A stretch of DNA of 64,000 nt, from the NCBI GenBank assembly GCA_036898135.1, contig CM072512.1, positions 23,160,069 to 23,224,068 on the forward strand, written 5' to 3'. Positions 1-10,155 of the stretch are shown piece after piece (the first letter of the stretch is position 1; each line of letters opens with the position of its first letter). The notes beneath the pieces are model-generated. The model did no database searches. It was not told the DNA's origin and saw only the letters and a list, made by a program, of their open reading frames with translations. This DNA is from Oncomelania hupensis (lineage: Eukaryota; Mollusca; Gastropoda; Littorinimorpha; Pomatiopsidae). A program made the translations under genes and the position numbers.

Positions 1-529
1 AAGAGGAGCTAATAGGGGTGATGTCAGCATGGCATCACTTTGCGAAAGTCTTCTACACTGAAGTCACCGGCCAGGACGGAGGAACCTCACGTTACAACAG
101 GTTCAACGACCACGGGCTCGAGGCCAAGGTTAGCCACACTGTATTCCTGGATTTCGGCTGTGGCCAACAGCCTGGAGAGGTTTGAACCCTGACAGGTCTT
201 TTATGCCCAAGACGATGATGAAAAGAACAACTCACTCCATAAGGCTCCGCCACACATGCCTATTGTGCAACGATTTTGTTTGCGATCCGATCCCGGTCGC
301 TACGTGATGACGTCAGAATTCCTACTTGCCTGCGGTCCGATGGCAATCGGCTCGGTATCGTGCGATTAAAGCCTGTTCTATTCTGCTGTGCAAAATCGGC
401 CCGGTTGTAAACTTCCAACCAGTCAGAATGCGTCCCGTGTTCATTGTCAACTTGGCGGCACAAACGAAGCTGATGACAGGTGAGTGGAAATGCAACCACA
501 GACTGGGAAGTCTCGTCTTTCGTAGGCCT
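1..529. other. Unassigned 5' segment
   Basis: I recognise no gene or repeat here. The stretch around 270-480 is richer in CpG than its surroundings and is open on both strands for about 80-105 codons. The two readings overlap each other and neither looks like a known protein. Confidence 0.4.
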
Positions 530-700
530 CCCGCGTGGGATGTCTTTATTGTAAAGTGACTGGCCGGTGGAGGGCATTCAATTTTCCCACTGGGGTTGTT
601 TCAGCAGATCTTTTATGCGGATCGGGGGTTGTCCGGTCCTGATTTGGCTCGGAAGAGTCCGCTGGACCTAAAGCAACAATAAATCAATCAACAATCAACC
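530..700 (+). repeat. Repeat A copy 1, 3' part only (type I tail)
   Basis: This is the 3' third of the interspersed retroposon called Repeat A here. It starts at the GCGTGGGATGTCTTTATTG motif, continues through TTTATGCGGATC, and ends in the type I hairpin tail followed by a loose AATCA-type repeat. It is 5' truncated, as expected for target-primed reverse transcription. No convincing target-site duplication was seen. Confidence 0.8.
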
Positions 701-1198
701 ATTTCGTAGGCCTCAATTACATACTATATATACTATACTACGTACCTATGTAGGAGGCCCACGAGTTTACAAAGACGAAATAAAAGACTTCAGAGCCTGT
801 GATGCAACCCGCGATGTTTTGTATGGTTTTGATTTGGTTTTCCATTACGTTTTTATTTTTAAATAGTTTTTGTAGCGTGTAGAAACATTATTTCTGCTGT
901 GGTTTCAGACTAGATGGTGAGCTGTTGGATGGGGATGGTGAACTGTTGGATGGGGTTGGGGATCGTGTACACTGACACTAGTGAAAGTGAATATAAACAA
1001 TGCACATTGTGTGGAAGTTTCGGGTCGACTCGATCGGAAACGTGTGGCAGTGCTACCGGTTTTGGAGTCCGGCCCGATCGCACTTCAATCGAAACGGATC
1101 CGAAACCCGATCTAGAATCGGCCTTCAAATCGGTATGTGTGGCGGGACCTATACCGGATTGGTCGTCTCCCGGGTCACCAAGGACCACGCCTTCCGTT
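701..1198. other. Unassigned, with a CpG-rich patch at about 1020-1190
   Basis: The segment 1020-1190 is unusually rich in CpG (several CGATCG, CCGGTT and CGAAAC words) inside AT-rich DNA and is open in more than one frame. No protein family is recognisable. The patch ends directly against an RTE fragment at 1199. Confidence 0.35.
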
Positions 1199-1350
1199 GA
1201 AAAAGAGGTGGGAGGACAACATTCGAGAATGGACTGGCTTGACCCTGAGCGAAGCCATGAGGGTTGGTGAGGACAGAGAAAGATGGATTACCGCTGGTTA
1301 AAAGATCATCTGTGGTGCCCCAACGATCTTCAAGTTACGGGATAGGATAG
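1199..1350 (+). mobile_element. RTE-like LINE fragment, 3' terminus
   Basis: This encodes the last part of the RTE-like C-terminus (KKRWEDNIREWTGL type) and ends in GGATAGGATAGGG, the family's pentanucleotide tail. Compared with the copy at 1825-3729 it begins at the KKRWEDN codons, so only about 150 bp were inserted or survive. Several substitutions interrupt the reading frame. Confidence 0.85.
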
Positions 1351-1733
1351 GGACCGGTAGAGTAAGAATATCTTCCGAAATAAGATAAACTAATCTTCTG
1401 TCTTCTTTATTTTCGCGAAAAAGAGCTTGTGTATTTACTTATAGCAGTGTATATCCAACTAGTCAATGCATCTGTCGTACCCCCGTGTTTGTTTGTTTCT
1501 TTAATGTAACGTCTGTTCACCAAAGTGATTTTAGACTTGATGGGAGCAGGGGAAAATATTAAACAAATAAGGAATGGTCATAATGAAGGGAGAATTAAAT
1601 GGATTAAACAAAGTACACAAAACTGAACAATTAAACAACCAAAATTGTAAAATAATTATAACTTATACAAATGACGTCCAATAATACTACTAACCAATCC
1701 TTGTAACATAATCTTAATTATGTCTCATATTTT
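1351..1733. other. AT-rich intergenic DNA, nothing recognised
   Basis: No repeat, RNA or coding signal was recognised. Confidence 0.4.
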
Positions 1734-1790
1734 GTTAGTTAATCATGGTTTATAGGATCCAGCGGGCTGCAAAAAGCCGAATCAAGATCG
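1734..1790 (-). repeat. Tail-only Repeat A insertion (type II tail)
   Basis: Read on the minus strand, this 57-bp piece carries only the terminal hairpin of Repeat A type II (CGGCTTTTTGCAGCCCGCTG) followed by a TTAACTAAC-like tail. It matches the ends of the copies at 21452, 23012 and 24703. A short AT run separates it from the RTE element that follows. Confidence 0.65.
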
Positions 1791-1824
1791 TTATATCTTA
1801 TATATATATACATATATTTAAAGG

Positions 1825-3729
1825 TTGGCAAAGATGCGCACCACAACTGGGGAAACACATGTGGACCCCACTGCAACAACGAGACAAATGACAGGGGTCT
1901 GAGACTCTTGGAGTTTGCCAGATACAACAATCTGGTACTGGCAAACACGCTTGGTCTCCACAAAAACTCCAGACGATGGACATGGCACAGTCCTGGCGGG
2001 GAGCATCACAACCAAATAGACTACATCATGGTCAAGAAACGCTTCAGATCAAGCATCAACATTGGCAGGACACGCACTTTTCCAGGAGCAGACATAGGAA
2101 GTGACCACGATCTCGTGATGATGTCTTTCCGGCTCCACTTGAAGAGAATAAATACAGCAAAGTGCACTAGGCTGAAGTTCGACCTGGACAAACTGCAAGA
2201 CCCAGAGGTGGCAGAACTATTTCAGGCCACAATTGGAGGGAAATTTGCACCACTGCTCATTTTAGGGGCTGGTGAAGTAGATGTCAACACCATGACCACC
2301 ACCTTCAACTCAGCTGTGACAGATGCCACCACTGAGATCCTTGGCAAGCACCGACCAAAGAAGAAGCCGTGGATCACACCTGAACTTTTGGATCTGTGTG
2401 ATAAACGAACAGAGATGAAAAAGAAAACACCTCACAGGGAGCTGATGTCTACCGAAAAATCAACAATGAAATCCGAAAAGGCATGCGCACAGCAAAGGAG
2501 AACTGGATAGAAGATCAATGCCAGGAAATAGAGAACAGTCTGAACAAGAACAACAGCAAGAAGGCCTACCAGACTGTGAAGCGGCTGACAAGTGTCAAAC
2601 AGCCCAAAGTCTCCACGATCCAAAGCAAGTCTGGCATATGCCTTACAGAAGAACAAGAAGTCTTGGACAGATGGACAGAGTACTGCTCTGACCTTTACAA
2701 CCACAAACCAAATGGAGACCCATCAGTTCTAGCAGGTCCCGAGAACAGAGAAGAAGAAGAAATCCTCCCAATTCTCCGGGAAGAAGTTGAGGCAGCAGTG
2801 CAAGCACTAAAGAAAGGGAAGTCAGCGGGAGTGGACAACATACCCGCGGAACTGCTACAAGAAGGAGGAGAAGCGATGATTGATGCCCTCACCATTATCT
2901 GTAACAAGATCTGGGGAGTGGCCTAAACCACATGGATTGGCTGGAGAGGAACAAGAACTTGAACAGCTGGTACAGAGGCTTGACACCACCTCCAGAGCCT
3001 ATGGAATGGAAATAAGTGCAGAGAAGACCAAAATGATGACCAACAACACCAATGGCATCAATACGGACATCAAAGTTCAAAGCCAATCCCTCAACACAGT
3101 GCATAGCTTCAAATATTTAGGAGCCATTGTATCAGACAATGGGTCCCGACAGGAAGTCCTCTCCAGGATCGCACAAACAACTGCTGCCCTGACAAGGTTG
3201 AAGCCCATTTGGAAAGACAGGACCATCAGTCTACATTCCAAAGTAAGACTGCTGCGCTCCCTTGTCATCTCCATCTTCCTATATGCTTGCGAAGCATGGA
3301 CCCTCACAGCAGATCTCCAACGAAGAATACAAAGCATGGAGATGAGGTGCTACAGAAGACTTCTGGGCATTTCCTATACCCAACACATCACCAACGACGA
3401 AGTCCGACAGACCATCACACAAGCCATTAGACAACACGATGACCTGCTAACAGTGGTGAAGAAACGGAAACTCCGATGGTATGGCCACGTCACCAGATCA
3501 TCAGGCCTTGCAAAGACTATTCTGCAAGGCACAGTGCAAGGAGGTAGAAGAAGAGGGAGACCGAAAAAGAGGTGGGAGGACAACATTCGAGAATGGACTG
3601 GTTTAACACTGAGCGAAGCCATCAGGGCTGCTGAGGACAGAGAAAGATGGAGTATGCTGGTTAAGCGATCATCTGTGGTGCCCCTACGACCTTCGGGTTA
3701 CGGGACAGGATAGGATAGGATAGGATTCA
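1825..3729 (+). mobile_element. RTE-like LINE copy, 5' truncated and internally deleted
   Basis: From about 1836 it encodes the C-terminal half of an apurinic-like endonuclease, with NQIDYIM and GSDHDLV motifs. A linker and the beginning and end of the reverse transcriptase (RT) follow, then a basic C-terminal region (KLRWYGHVTR, GRPKKRWEDN). It ends in GGATA repeats at about 3709-3724. Against the minus-strand copy at 10156-12063, about 0.6 kb is missing at about 2925-2940, removing the RT core including its FADD box. A frameshift also lies near 2440. The motifs are those of the RTE/BovB-like group. The element is dead. Confidence 0.9.
1836..3713 (+). pseudogene. RTE-like endonuclease/reverse transcriptase, broken
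   Basis: Three overlapping open segments (about 1836-2510, 2483-2926, 2880-3713) together represent one LINE polyprotein. The first holds the end of the endonuclease (the SDH catalytic region is intact). The second is the linker and the RT N-terminus up to an AGVDNIP-like motif. The third resumes after the FADD box with GEEQELEQLVQRL and runs to the normal stop. The breaks are a frameshift at about 2440 and a deletion at about 2925-2940. No activity is expected. Confidence 0.88.
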
Positions 3730-3744
3730 AAGTTCTGAATTTAT

Positions 3745-4430
3745 ACGTGGGGGTGCCAGGGATTTCAGTATAAATAGTATCCCCACTTTCTGGAAATTTA
3801 GTTCTTTAAATTCCCATTGTTGCTGTCTTTTTCCTTTGTTCTTTCTCATTCCTACTCTGTTCTATCAATCTTTTATACTATCTTCTTCTTTGCTAGACCA
3901 GTGCGGTTCTGATTTGGCTCGGAAGAGTCCGCTGGACCTAAAGCAATAATCATGTAATGTAATGCTAGACCAGTCATCTACCTTTTTTCTTAAAAACACT
4001 TCCGGGGCAATACTCCTCATTTGTGTATGAGGTCTGTTGGATCAGCTTGGGAATATTGGACACTTTCTGCCAAACGGTCACTGGGGCTTCCTATGATGTT
4101 ATTATTTAGCAATTTCGGCATTTTATATGTATGTGTTTTGTTGATAGTGTAATATGATGTTTGTATTCTATTTTGTTTTTGTAAACGGGGGTTCGATAAA
4201 TTAGAGTATAGCCTCAGCGTCCCCTGCGTGGGATGTCTTTATTGTAAAGTGACCGGCTGGTAGATTGCCTTCAGTGTTACCACAAAGGTTGTTTCGGCCG
4301 ATCTTTTATGCGGATCAGGGCCTGGGGTGAGTCCTCTTTCACTTCTCTGGTCCTGATTTGGCTCGGAAGAGTCCGCTGGACCTAAAGCAATAACCATGTA
4401 ATGTAATGTAATGTAATGTAATGTAATGCA
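3745..4430 (+). repeat. Repeat A copy 2, near full length (type I tail), with a nested tail-only copy
   Basis: It starts with GGGGTGCCAGGG and a TATAAATAG word, runs through TTGGATCAGCTTGGGAATAT and GCGTGGGATGTCTTTATTG, and ends in the type I hairpin plus seven TAATG-type repeats. The 60-bp block 3903-3962 is a separate insertion (see next entry). Without it the element is about 0.62 kb. It starts about 15 bp after the RTE tail. Confidence 0.85.
3903..3962 (+). repeat. Nested tail-only type I insertion with 12-bp target duplication
   Basis: A 60-bp block containing only the conserved type I hairpin tail and two TAATG-like repeats interrupts Repeat A copy 2. It is bracketed by the exact repeat TGCTAGACCAGT at 3891-3902 and 3963-3974; the first base may belong to the tail. 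This is the footprint of a severely 5'-truncated retroinsertion. Confidence 0.88.
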
Positions 4431-5670
4431 TCTGTGGTAGTGACCGGTTTTTGGCCTAGCAGGATGATAGATAGTTGTATATTACAGTGAGCTAGGAGAA
4501 TACCTTTAACACTAGATGGTGAAAGTGACCTTTCTGGACTATCGATAACTGTTAACGGAATTCTCTAGCTACTGTAGTGAATATTGTAATGGTGGTGGAA
4601 CTCTTCGACGGTGCACCCAAGTGTTGGCTATTTTGTGACTTCACGTTGGAGTGGTGCAGTTGTTTCTAAGCCGGATGGGTAAGTGTTCGCCCCGATCATA
4701 GGACCTGTGTGTTCCGATGAATGTGTACGTTTTACTGTGTGTGAAGATGGATGCTGCGCGGATGCTATTGTGCAGGCAGGCGAGCAAGTAAATAGCGTGA
4801 GTGAAGTGAGGGTGAAATAGCCATAATTATGTAGCTTGATTTCATCATGTTTTAATTTCATCATCATCTTGGCTGTTGATGTATTACGTAAGACTATGCT
4901 TTAGAACTGATTGAGTTGCATGGGGGGAAGTGTTAAGTTTGAGAATAAGACTTGCTCATGCCTACGGGCGTTGCAGTCGTGTGAATAATTACTCGACTGT
5001 GTGCAACAGACTTGAGCATGGAGTTGATGGCCCAAAGAGCGGGAACGAGGGATTGAGGAGTTGGGGGATAATTGGGAAAAGACTTATGGGGGAAAGACAT
5101 ATGTGACAAGAAACTGTTTCCTGGAAACTATGTTGTTTCAGCCTTCTTTTTCTTCGCTCTTTCTTCTACGTATTGACGGGCTTGGCTTCCCTTTCTATCG
5201 TCATAGTCATCGTCCTCTGACGACATCATCTTTATCTTCGTTGAACTGGGCCTATGAGCGCGCCAATCTTCGGCTCGACCCACGTGGACCCTGGCGTCGA
5301 GACGGCCTCACTGACTACCTTTAGGAACGACCCTTGTACCTGCAGAAACGATCTTTTTCTCCGCTCGTTGAACCACGGCGCGTAGGATCGTTGTCTGCAA
5401 GACTTTCAGACCAGTTTTTCCCCATCTACCCACTGTCCCCCTTCACCCTCCTTCTCCCCATAACAAGACTTTTTCGTAAGGTTGATTTAAAGGTATCATC
5501 GTTTACTGGTTAGTGTGTGTAGGTATTTGAGTATTAAAGTGGGATTAAATGTTAAGTAATCTTTGCGTGTTTCACTGTCCGTCACGGTTTGTCAAATTCT
5601 TTTCTCGTCTTAGTGACAGTAGATAGCCCTACGCCTGGCATTTGGTTCTGTGGACGATTGTTTATATTTT
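4431..5670. other. Unassigned 1.2-kb segment
   Basis: No known element was recognised. A plus-strand open stretch at 5061-5324 (87 codons) has no recognisable domain, and the GC content rises around 5220-5410. It could be the edge of a decayed LTR or unknown element, or host sequence; nothing seen decides between these. Confidence 0.35.
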
Positions 5671-6158
5671 AAAAGCTGCGCTCCCTTGTCATCTCCATCT
5701 TCCTATACGCTTGCGAAACATGGACCCTCACAGCAGATCTACAACGAAGAATACAAAGCATGGAGATGAGGTGCTACAGAAAACTTCTGGGCATTTTCTA
5801 TACCCAGCACATCACCAACGACGAAGTCCGACAGACCATCATACAAGCCATTGGGTAACACGATGACCTGCTCACAACGTTGAAAAAACGGAAACTCCGA
5901 TGGTATGGCCACGTCACCAGATCATCAGGTCTTGCAAAGACCATCCTGCAAGGCACAATGCAAGGAGGTAGAAGAAGAGGGAGACCGAGAAAGAGGTGGG
6001 AAGACAACATTCGAGAATGGACTGGTTTGACACTGAGCGAAACCATCAGGATTGATGAAAACATAGAAAGAGGGAGTACGCTGGTTAAACGATCGTCTGT
6101 GGTGCCTCTACTACCTCCGAGTTACGGGTTAGGATAGGATAGGTAGGATAGGATAGGT
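5671..6158 (+). mobile_element. RTE-like LINE fragment, last 0.49 kb
   Basis: It begins at the codons for LRSLVISIFLYACE, is 5' truncated there, and runs through RWYGHVTRSSGLAKTILQGT to a GGATAGGATAGGTAGGATA tail. A stop replaces a codon near 5857 and the frame shifts once before KKRKLRWYGHV, so it is inactive. Confidence 0.9.
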
Positions 6159-7599
6159 GCGAGTGTTTGGGGCCAGGCGTACCGCTACCAAAGTCGCCAC
6201 GATGGACTAAAAAAAAGAAAGAGACAGTTCTTCCTCTTCCTCCTCCTCCTCCCCCTTCTTCTCTATATCCTTTTCCCACACACACTTTGGCGTCAAGTAT
6301 CGGACAGTTCATCAAGGCACGTCAAGGTGTTTGTAATCTTGTATTATTGTGTCTGAAGCACTTCCAACAGGCTATATGGTGTAATCTGACGGACGTTGCA
6401 CATCCAGACTGCGTGGATGTCTTTTTGGAGACACAGGCAAAAGCATTAGCGTCCTTCTCTTGTTCCCTCTCTCTACTATTATAGGCCTATATAAAAATAA
6501 CGATATTTATATAGCGCTTCTTCCCAATGAACAATATCAGTTCAAAGCGCAGTACTCACGCATTCATTGTAAACATCCGGCTTCATACAAAATAAAATGT
6601 AGAGGAGGAGTATACAACAGGCTACGCATCACATCGTGTTTTTTTGGACAAGAAAATAGACGTTCTCCCCATTTGTAGTGTCGATATCATGTACACATAG
6701 ATTTATCGGATCATCGGGTCATGAATTAATGAAGAAACAAAGTCTTCAGAAATATACGTGTCATGACGAATTAACGTAATTACGCATTTTCGGCTATTTG
6801 CCGCCTAATACCGTAAAATTGTAGCGTATTTGCTCACTCAGCATATTCGGCAAATTAATGTACTTCCGATTTCGCCTATTTGGCAATTACGTTACTTCTG
6901 CACGACATATTTATCGCACGGGCAATATAGTACACTTCGAGACAAGTTCACCCATCAGTTAAGACATCGATACGGATGCATATATCCACAATTATTATTC
7001 TTTTCTGACAGTTATTATGTTAGACTTCCAAGACTTTGCAGGTGTTTTGCCTTCCAAAATTTTTTATCAATGCTGTTAAATTCCAATCGTACGTAGACTA
7101 ACACTTAAAACGAACTGTTTAAATAAGACCTCTCAATAATTACATTCTTCAGTTAATTAAAAAACAAAACTTTGTTTACCTTTTCCGAAACACACAGTAT
7201 TTTAGGAAGGCTATATCTAAAGAGTATCTTAAAACTCCATTTCTCAAAACGTGGCTGGCCACCAGGAACACCATGTAGGCCTACTTTCTCTGACAATCAG
7301 GGTGGCTGTGGACCGACCCTCCAACCAATAGAACATTGCTTCAACTACAGTTTTATGCATCCGCTCCAGTTTAATTGGTCCGTTTGTGAGACGGACGAGT
7401 CCCTGATAACGAGTCTCAAATGGGCCTTTCGTTGGCGCTGATCTTCACTGATGACCAAGAAGGTTCAGGTTAGGTCTACTTTACGTATGAAGTCCCGCGC
7501 TTACGACATCGTCATTTCGCTTCTCAGAACTGGGTATTACAGTGCTAACAGACGTCGAAATAGCTCTATATTGAACTGAAGAAGGTAACACGGGTCGAG
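6159..7599. other. Mostly unassigned; SINE-like 3' fragment at about 6490-6565
   Basis: A pyrimidine-rich run lies at 6230-6270. The piece 6490-6565 (TTATATAGCGCTTC ... TTCAAAGCGC) resembles the 'TATATAGCGC / CAAAGCGC' part of a dispersed invertebrate repeat also seen near 48440-48485. The remainder is AT-rich without recognised features. Confidence 0.4.
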
Positions 7600-7622
7600 G
7601 TCATTGCCCGTTAAATTATAGG

Positions 7623-7680
7623 CGATGGTTAACGTTACCAACATTGGTTTTGTAACCAACAATGGTATCGTTAACCATCG
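7623..7680. repeat. 58-bp imperfect palindrome (hairpin)
   Basis: CGATGGTTAACG at 7623 pairs with CGTTAACCATCG ending at 7680. The arms are about 27 bp with a few mismatches around a short central loop. The words match the sub-terminal repeats at the right end of the PIF/Harbinger remnant (8740-8850), so it is probably a folded terminal region. Confidence 0.8.
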
Positions 7681-7823
7681 TTTAGCAGATCGCTATTCAT
7701 GAGGGAGTGTCCACCCAATGGTACTTAACCAAGGCTATTTTTGGGCTGTGCGGGAATATCCGTAAGGGGGCATAATTCAAGCAGCTGTTTTCCTTCTTTC
7801 GTCAACAAAATAGGCCTATAAAA

Positions 7824-8207
7824 ATGGCTGTGGCAATGGCAAAGAGAAAAGCAATTTTTTCGTACACTGAAACTAATGTTCTCCTTGAGAACGTTATAGA
7901 ATTTAAACATATACTGATGGCAAGTTTATCAACTGATGTCACGAACCGCCTAAAAAACGACTGCTGGAAAAAAATCGCCGAAAGAGTGAGTGCAGTTGGT
8001 GGTGCGAAGCGAACAGCCGAAGACGTGAGGGAGAAGTTTTATAACCTTAAAAAAGACCATCGGAATCGTGCAGCCGCACGATTAAAGTCTGGCAATGGTG
8101 GCGTGATTAGCAAGCCTACCGACAGCATGCTGGATATCATAGTGAGCAAGGAGAGCGAGCTTTTTGTTGGGGTGAAAGGAGAGAAATCACTTTTGATCAC
8201 TTTGTAG
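7824..8207 (+). CDS. Myb/SANT-like protein of a PIF/Harbinger transposon
   Basis: This is an open reading frame of 127 codons. Residues about 10-85 form a trihelix/Myb-type domain: FSYTETNVLLENVIEF, then DCWKKIAERVSAVGG, then AEDVREKFYNLKKDHR. In autonomous PIF/Harbinger elements such a protein binds the transposon ends and helps bring the transposase into the nucleus. The frame is open but ends soon after the domain, shorter than usual partner proteins, so the C-terminal part is probably lost. The call depends on the HARBI1-like fragment next to it. A host MADF/Myb gene is the alternative but less likely, as no introns or UTR signals are seen. Confidence 0.7.
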   Translation: MAVAMAKRKAIFSYTETNVLLENVIEFKHILMASLSTDVTNRLKNDCWKKIAERVSAVGGAKRTAEDVREKFYNLKKDHRNRAAARLKSGNGGVISKPTDSMLDIIVSKESELFVGVKGEKSLLITL

Positions 8208-8414
8208 TTTGTAATGTTAGGCCTACATTTTGTTTTTAGACTGAGGTGTCAATTTCTGCCGTTTCTGGGTAGTTTGGAACTTGAAATGTTGTCTTTATTT
8301 CGTAGGGTTGCATTACCCTACGAGTATAAACTATACAGATACACAATAAGCCTACACATCACCAGTCAAAATCCAACAACAATATTTTAATAATAATAAT
8401 ATTAACCCGTTTTA

Positions 8415-8702
8415 TTAATATGACAGATTATTAAAGGTGCCAGAGGCATAAAAACAAAGAGTGAGACACACATGTAGAAGTGGTGACAAAACGCCTTGCC
8501 GATCACACAGTTTCAGTCTGTCTACCGCGTTCGTTAACGTGATGATATCATGCCGACGAAAACGAAATTTTGATACCAGTTCCACATCATCAAATTTGTC
8601 AAGTGGATTACTTCTGTCGCGAAATACTCTCTCTCTCCTTGGAGCTCGTCTCTGTCGAAGTTGCCACCAAACGATGGCCGCCATTTTTAACCAGTGTTCC
8701 AT
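8415..8702 (-). pseudogene. HARBI1-like transposase, N-terminal fragment
   Basis: The 95-residue reading contains RRERVFRDRSNPLDKFDDVELVS-type sequence followed by a helix and LSPLLHVCLTLCFYASGTFNN. This is the conserved N-terminal part of PIF/Harbinger transposases, just before the DDE_4 nuclease domain. The nuclease domain itself is absent, because translation stops after the SGTF motif and AT-rich filler follows. The protein cannot catalyse transposition. Confidence 0.82.
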
Positions 8703-8896
8703 TGGTTATCGGGTGGTCCCCCCTCCGTTAAAATAACCATGGTTAGCAACCGTCGTTAACTCTGCTAAGGCCTCATGAATTTAAAATTTCCAGCTTAACC
8801 AACGTCGGTAATTTTACCAACATTGGTTAAGCCTTAACCAACGGTCATGAATACCACCCCTGGATAGAAAATCGACACCGCCCTAACCAATAATAA

Positions 8897-8898
<2 letters not shown>

Positions 8899-8930
<32 letters not shown>
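8899..8930. repeat. (TC)n microsatellite
   Basis: About 16 uninterrupted TC units. Confidence 0.95.
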
Positions 8931-8935
<5 letters not shown>

Positions 8936-10079
8936 AGTGGAAAAGTGTACTTTAATGCAGCTTGAAAAAAACACGTTTGAAAAGCGAAGGATCACTGTGT
9001 TTGTCTTTTGGGAAAGTTTGCAGATGAACGCTGTTTTTAATGTCGAATGACTGTGCTAATATACCTCGGAAACGTTTGAAAAGCAATGGTAATTTTGAAA
9101 CCGGTAAAGGGCAAAACCTTTTCTTTTTTTTTCTTTTTTTTTAAATCTAAGAATATGTATTGCTCATTAAAGTAATAGTTGTAGCCTATACTTCGCCAAA
9201 GTTTGAAACGGGATTGATCGACAACTCAGGTTATTTTGAAGCACACAAGTTGTTCTACAGTATGTCTAGAAATGAGGATTTCTCAACAAAGTGTTGGTAT
9301 CCATCGACAATGTTTGAAGAAAACAAAATGATCAATGTGGTTCGGTGAATCTGAAACCGTTAGAAAACGAGACCAGCAGGGTTTTTATTGCCTCAGGGTA
9401 CTACACTCCTCAGATGCCCATAGTTTTATGGTGAATTCGAAGACCTATATGGATGTTCATTTACCTTCATGGCTTTTTCGAGACATAACACACCTTAATG
9501 TAAAAAAAAAACAACACACACACACACAAAACAACAACAACAAAAACCACACCGATGTCCATGTTGATTTTATAAGGAATTTGAAGGAAGAACAAAAGTT
9601 TGTAACACACAGGAAGTAGATAATCTTGCTAAAAGTAAGACTGGAGTCAGGCAAAAGCATCGTGTACATCATTCTTATTAAGTGCGATCCATCGACGGTA
9701 AGGTAATGATTGGAAAGATCTCCCCTATTTTCTGCCATTGCAATTTTTTTTTATCGTGGAATTATGGCATAGGTAGGCTAAGCTACATATATGGCCTGGC
9801 CATTCCTCTGTGTTTTCAGCTCTTTAGTATGCCAAATGTAGACGTATTAAAATCGAGTGAGTATTGGCTTTCAACAGTTAGGAATATTATAAGCGACACC
9901 CCAAATTTTCACTTTGTTTTTGTGACTAAGGATTTCTTGAATTCACTTGACCCGAAGAAAAGAAAAATTCCCTGAGCTGGAATAGTCTGAGGCGGACAAA
10001 ATATCCACACATTTTCGGTCTGCCAGCAGGATCGGAGTGCTGTGAACATAACCATTTGCCAAGAAAACTGCATTACTAG
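8931..10079. other. AT-rich intergenic DNA
   Basis: Open stretches at 9160-9348, 9335-9619 and 9682-9975 have no recognisable domains and contain A/T homopolymers. Nothing here is supportable as a gene. Confidence 0.4.
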
Positions 10080-10155
10080 TTGGAAATACCGTTTGTTGTG
10101 TTAGTAGAAAATACCTTGCAGCAGTAGAAAATACCCTATATCGAGTAAGAAAATC
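10080..10155. repeat. Minisatellite, left part (GTAGAAAATACC unit)
   Basis: Three to four diverged copies of a unit of about 20-25 bp (TAGTAGAAAATACCTTGCAG) directly abut the RTE tail at 10156. The same unit resumes beyond the other end of the RTE copy at about 12063-12190, so the LINE copy lies inside the array. Confidence 0.75.

Larger units (their letters stand above)
7600..8860 (+). mobile_element. PIF/Harbinger-type DNA transposon remnant
   Basis: Two characteristic proteins lie between repeated GTTAACC/CCAACATTGGTT motifs: a Myb/SANT-like DNA-binding protein on the plus strand (7824-8207) and the N-terminal part of a HARBI1-like transposase on the minus strand (8415-8702). The convergent pair is the usual PIF/Harbinger layout. 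The right end reads ...GGTCATGAATACCACCCC and looks terminal. Its exact complement was not found at the left, where a hairpin (7623-7680) and a related TATTCATGAGGG word occur instead, so the left end is rearranged or lost. Confidence 0.78.

Noticed and set aside
5061..5324. 87-codon plus-strand frame as a gene
   Set aside because: No recognisable domain, splice signal or repeat relation; a frame this length is expected by chance in GC-richer DNA.
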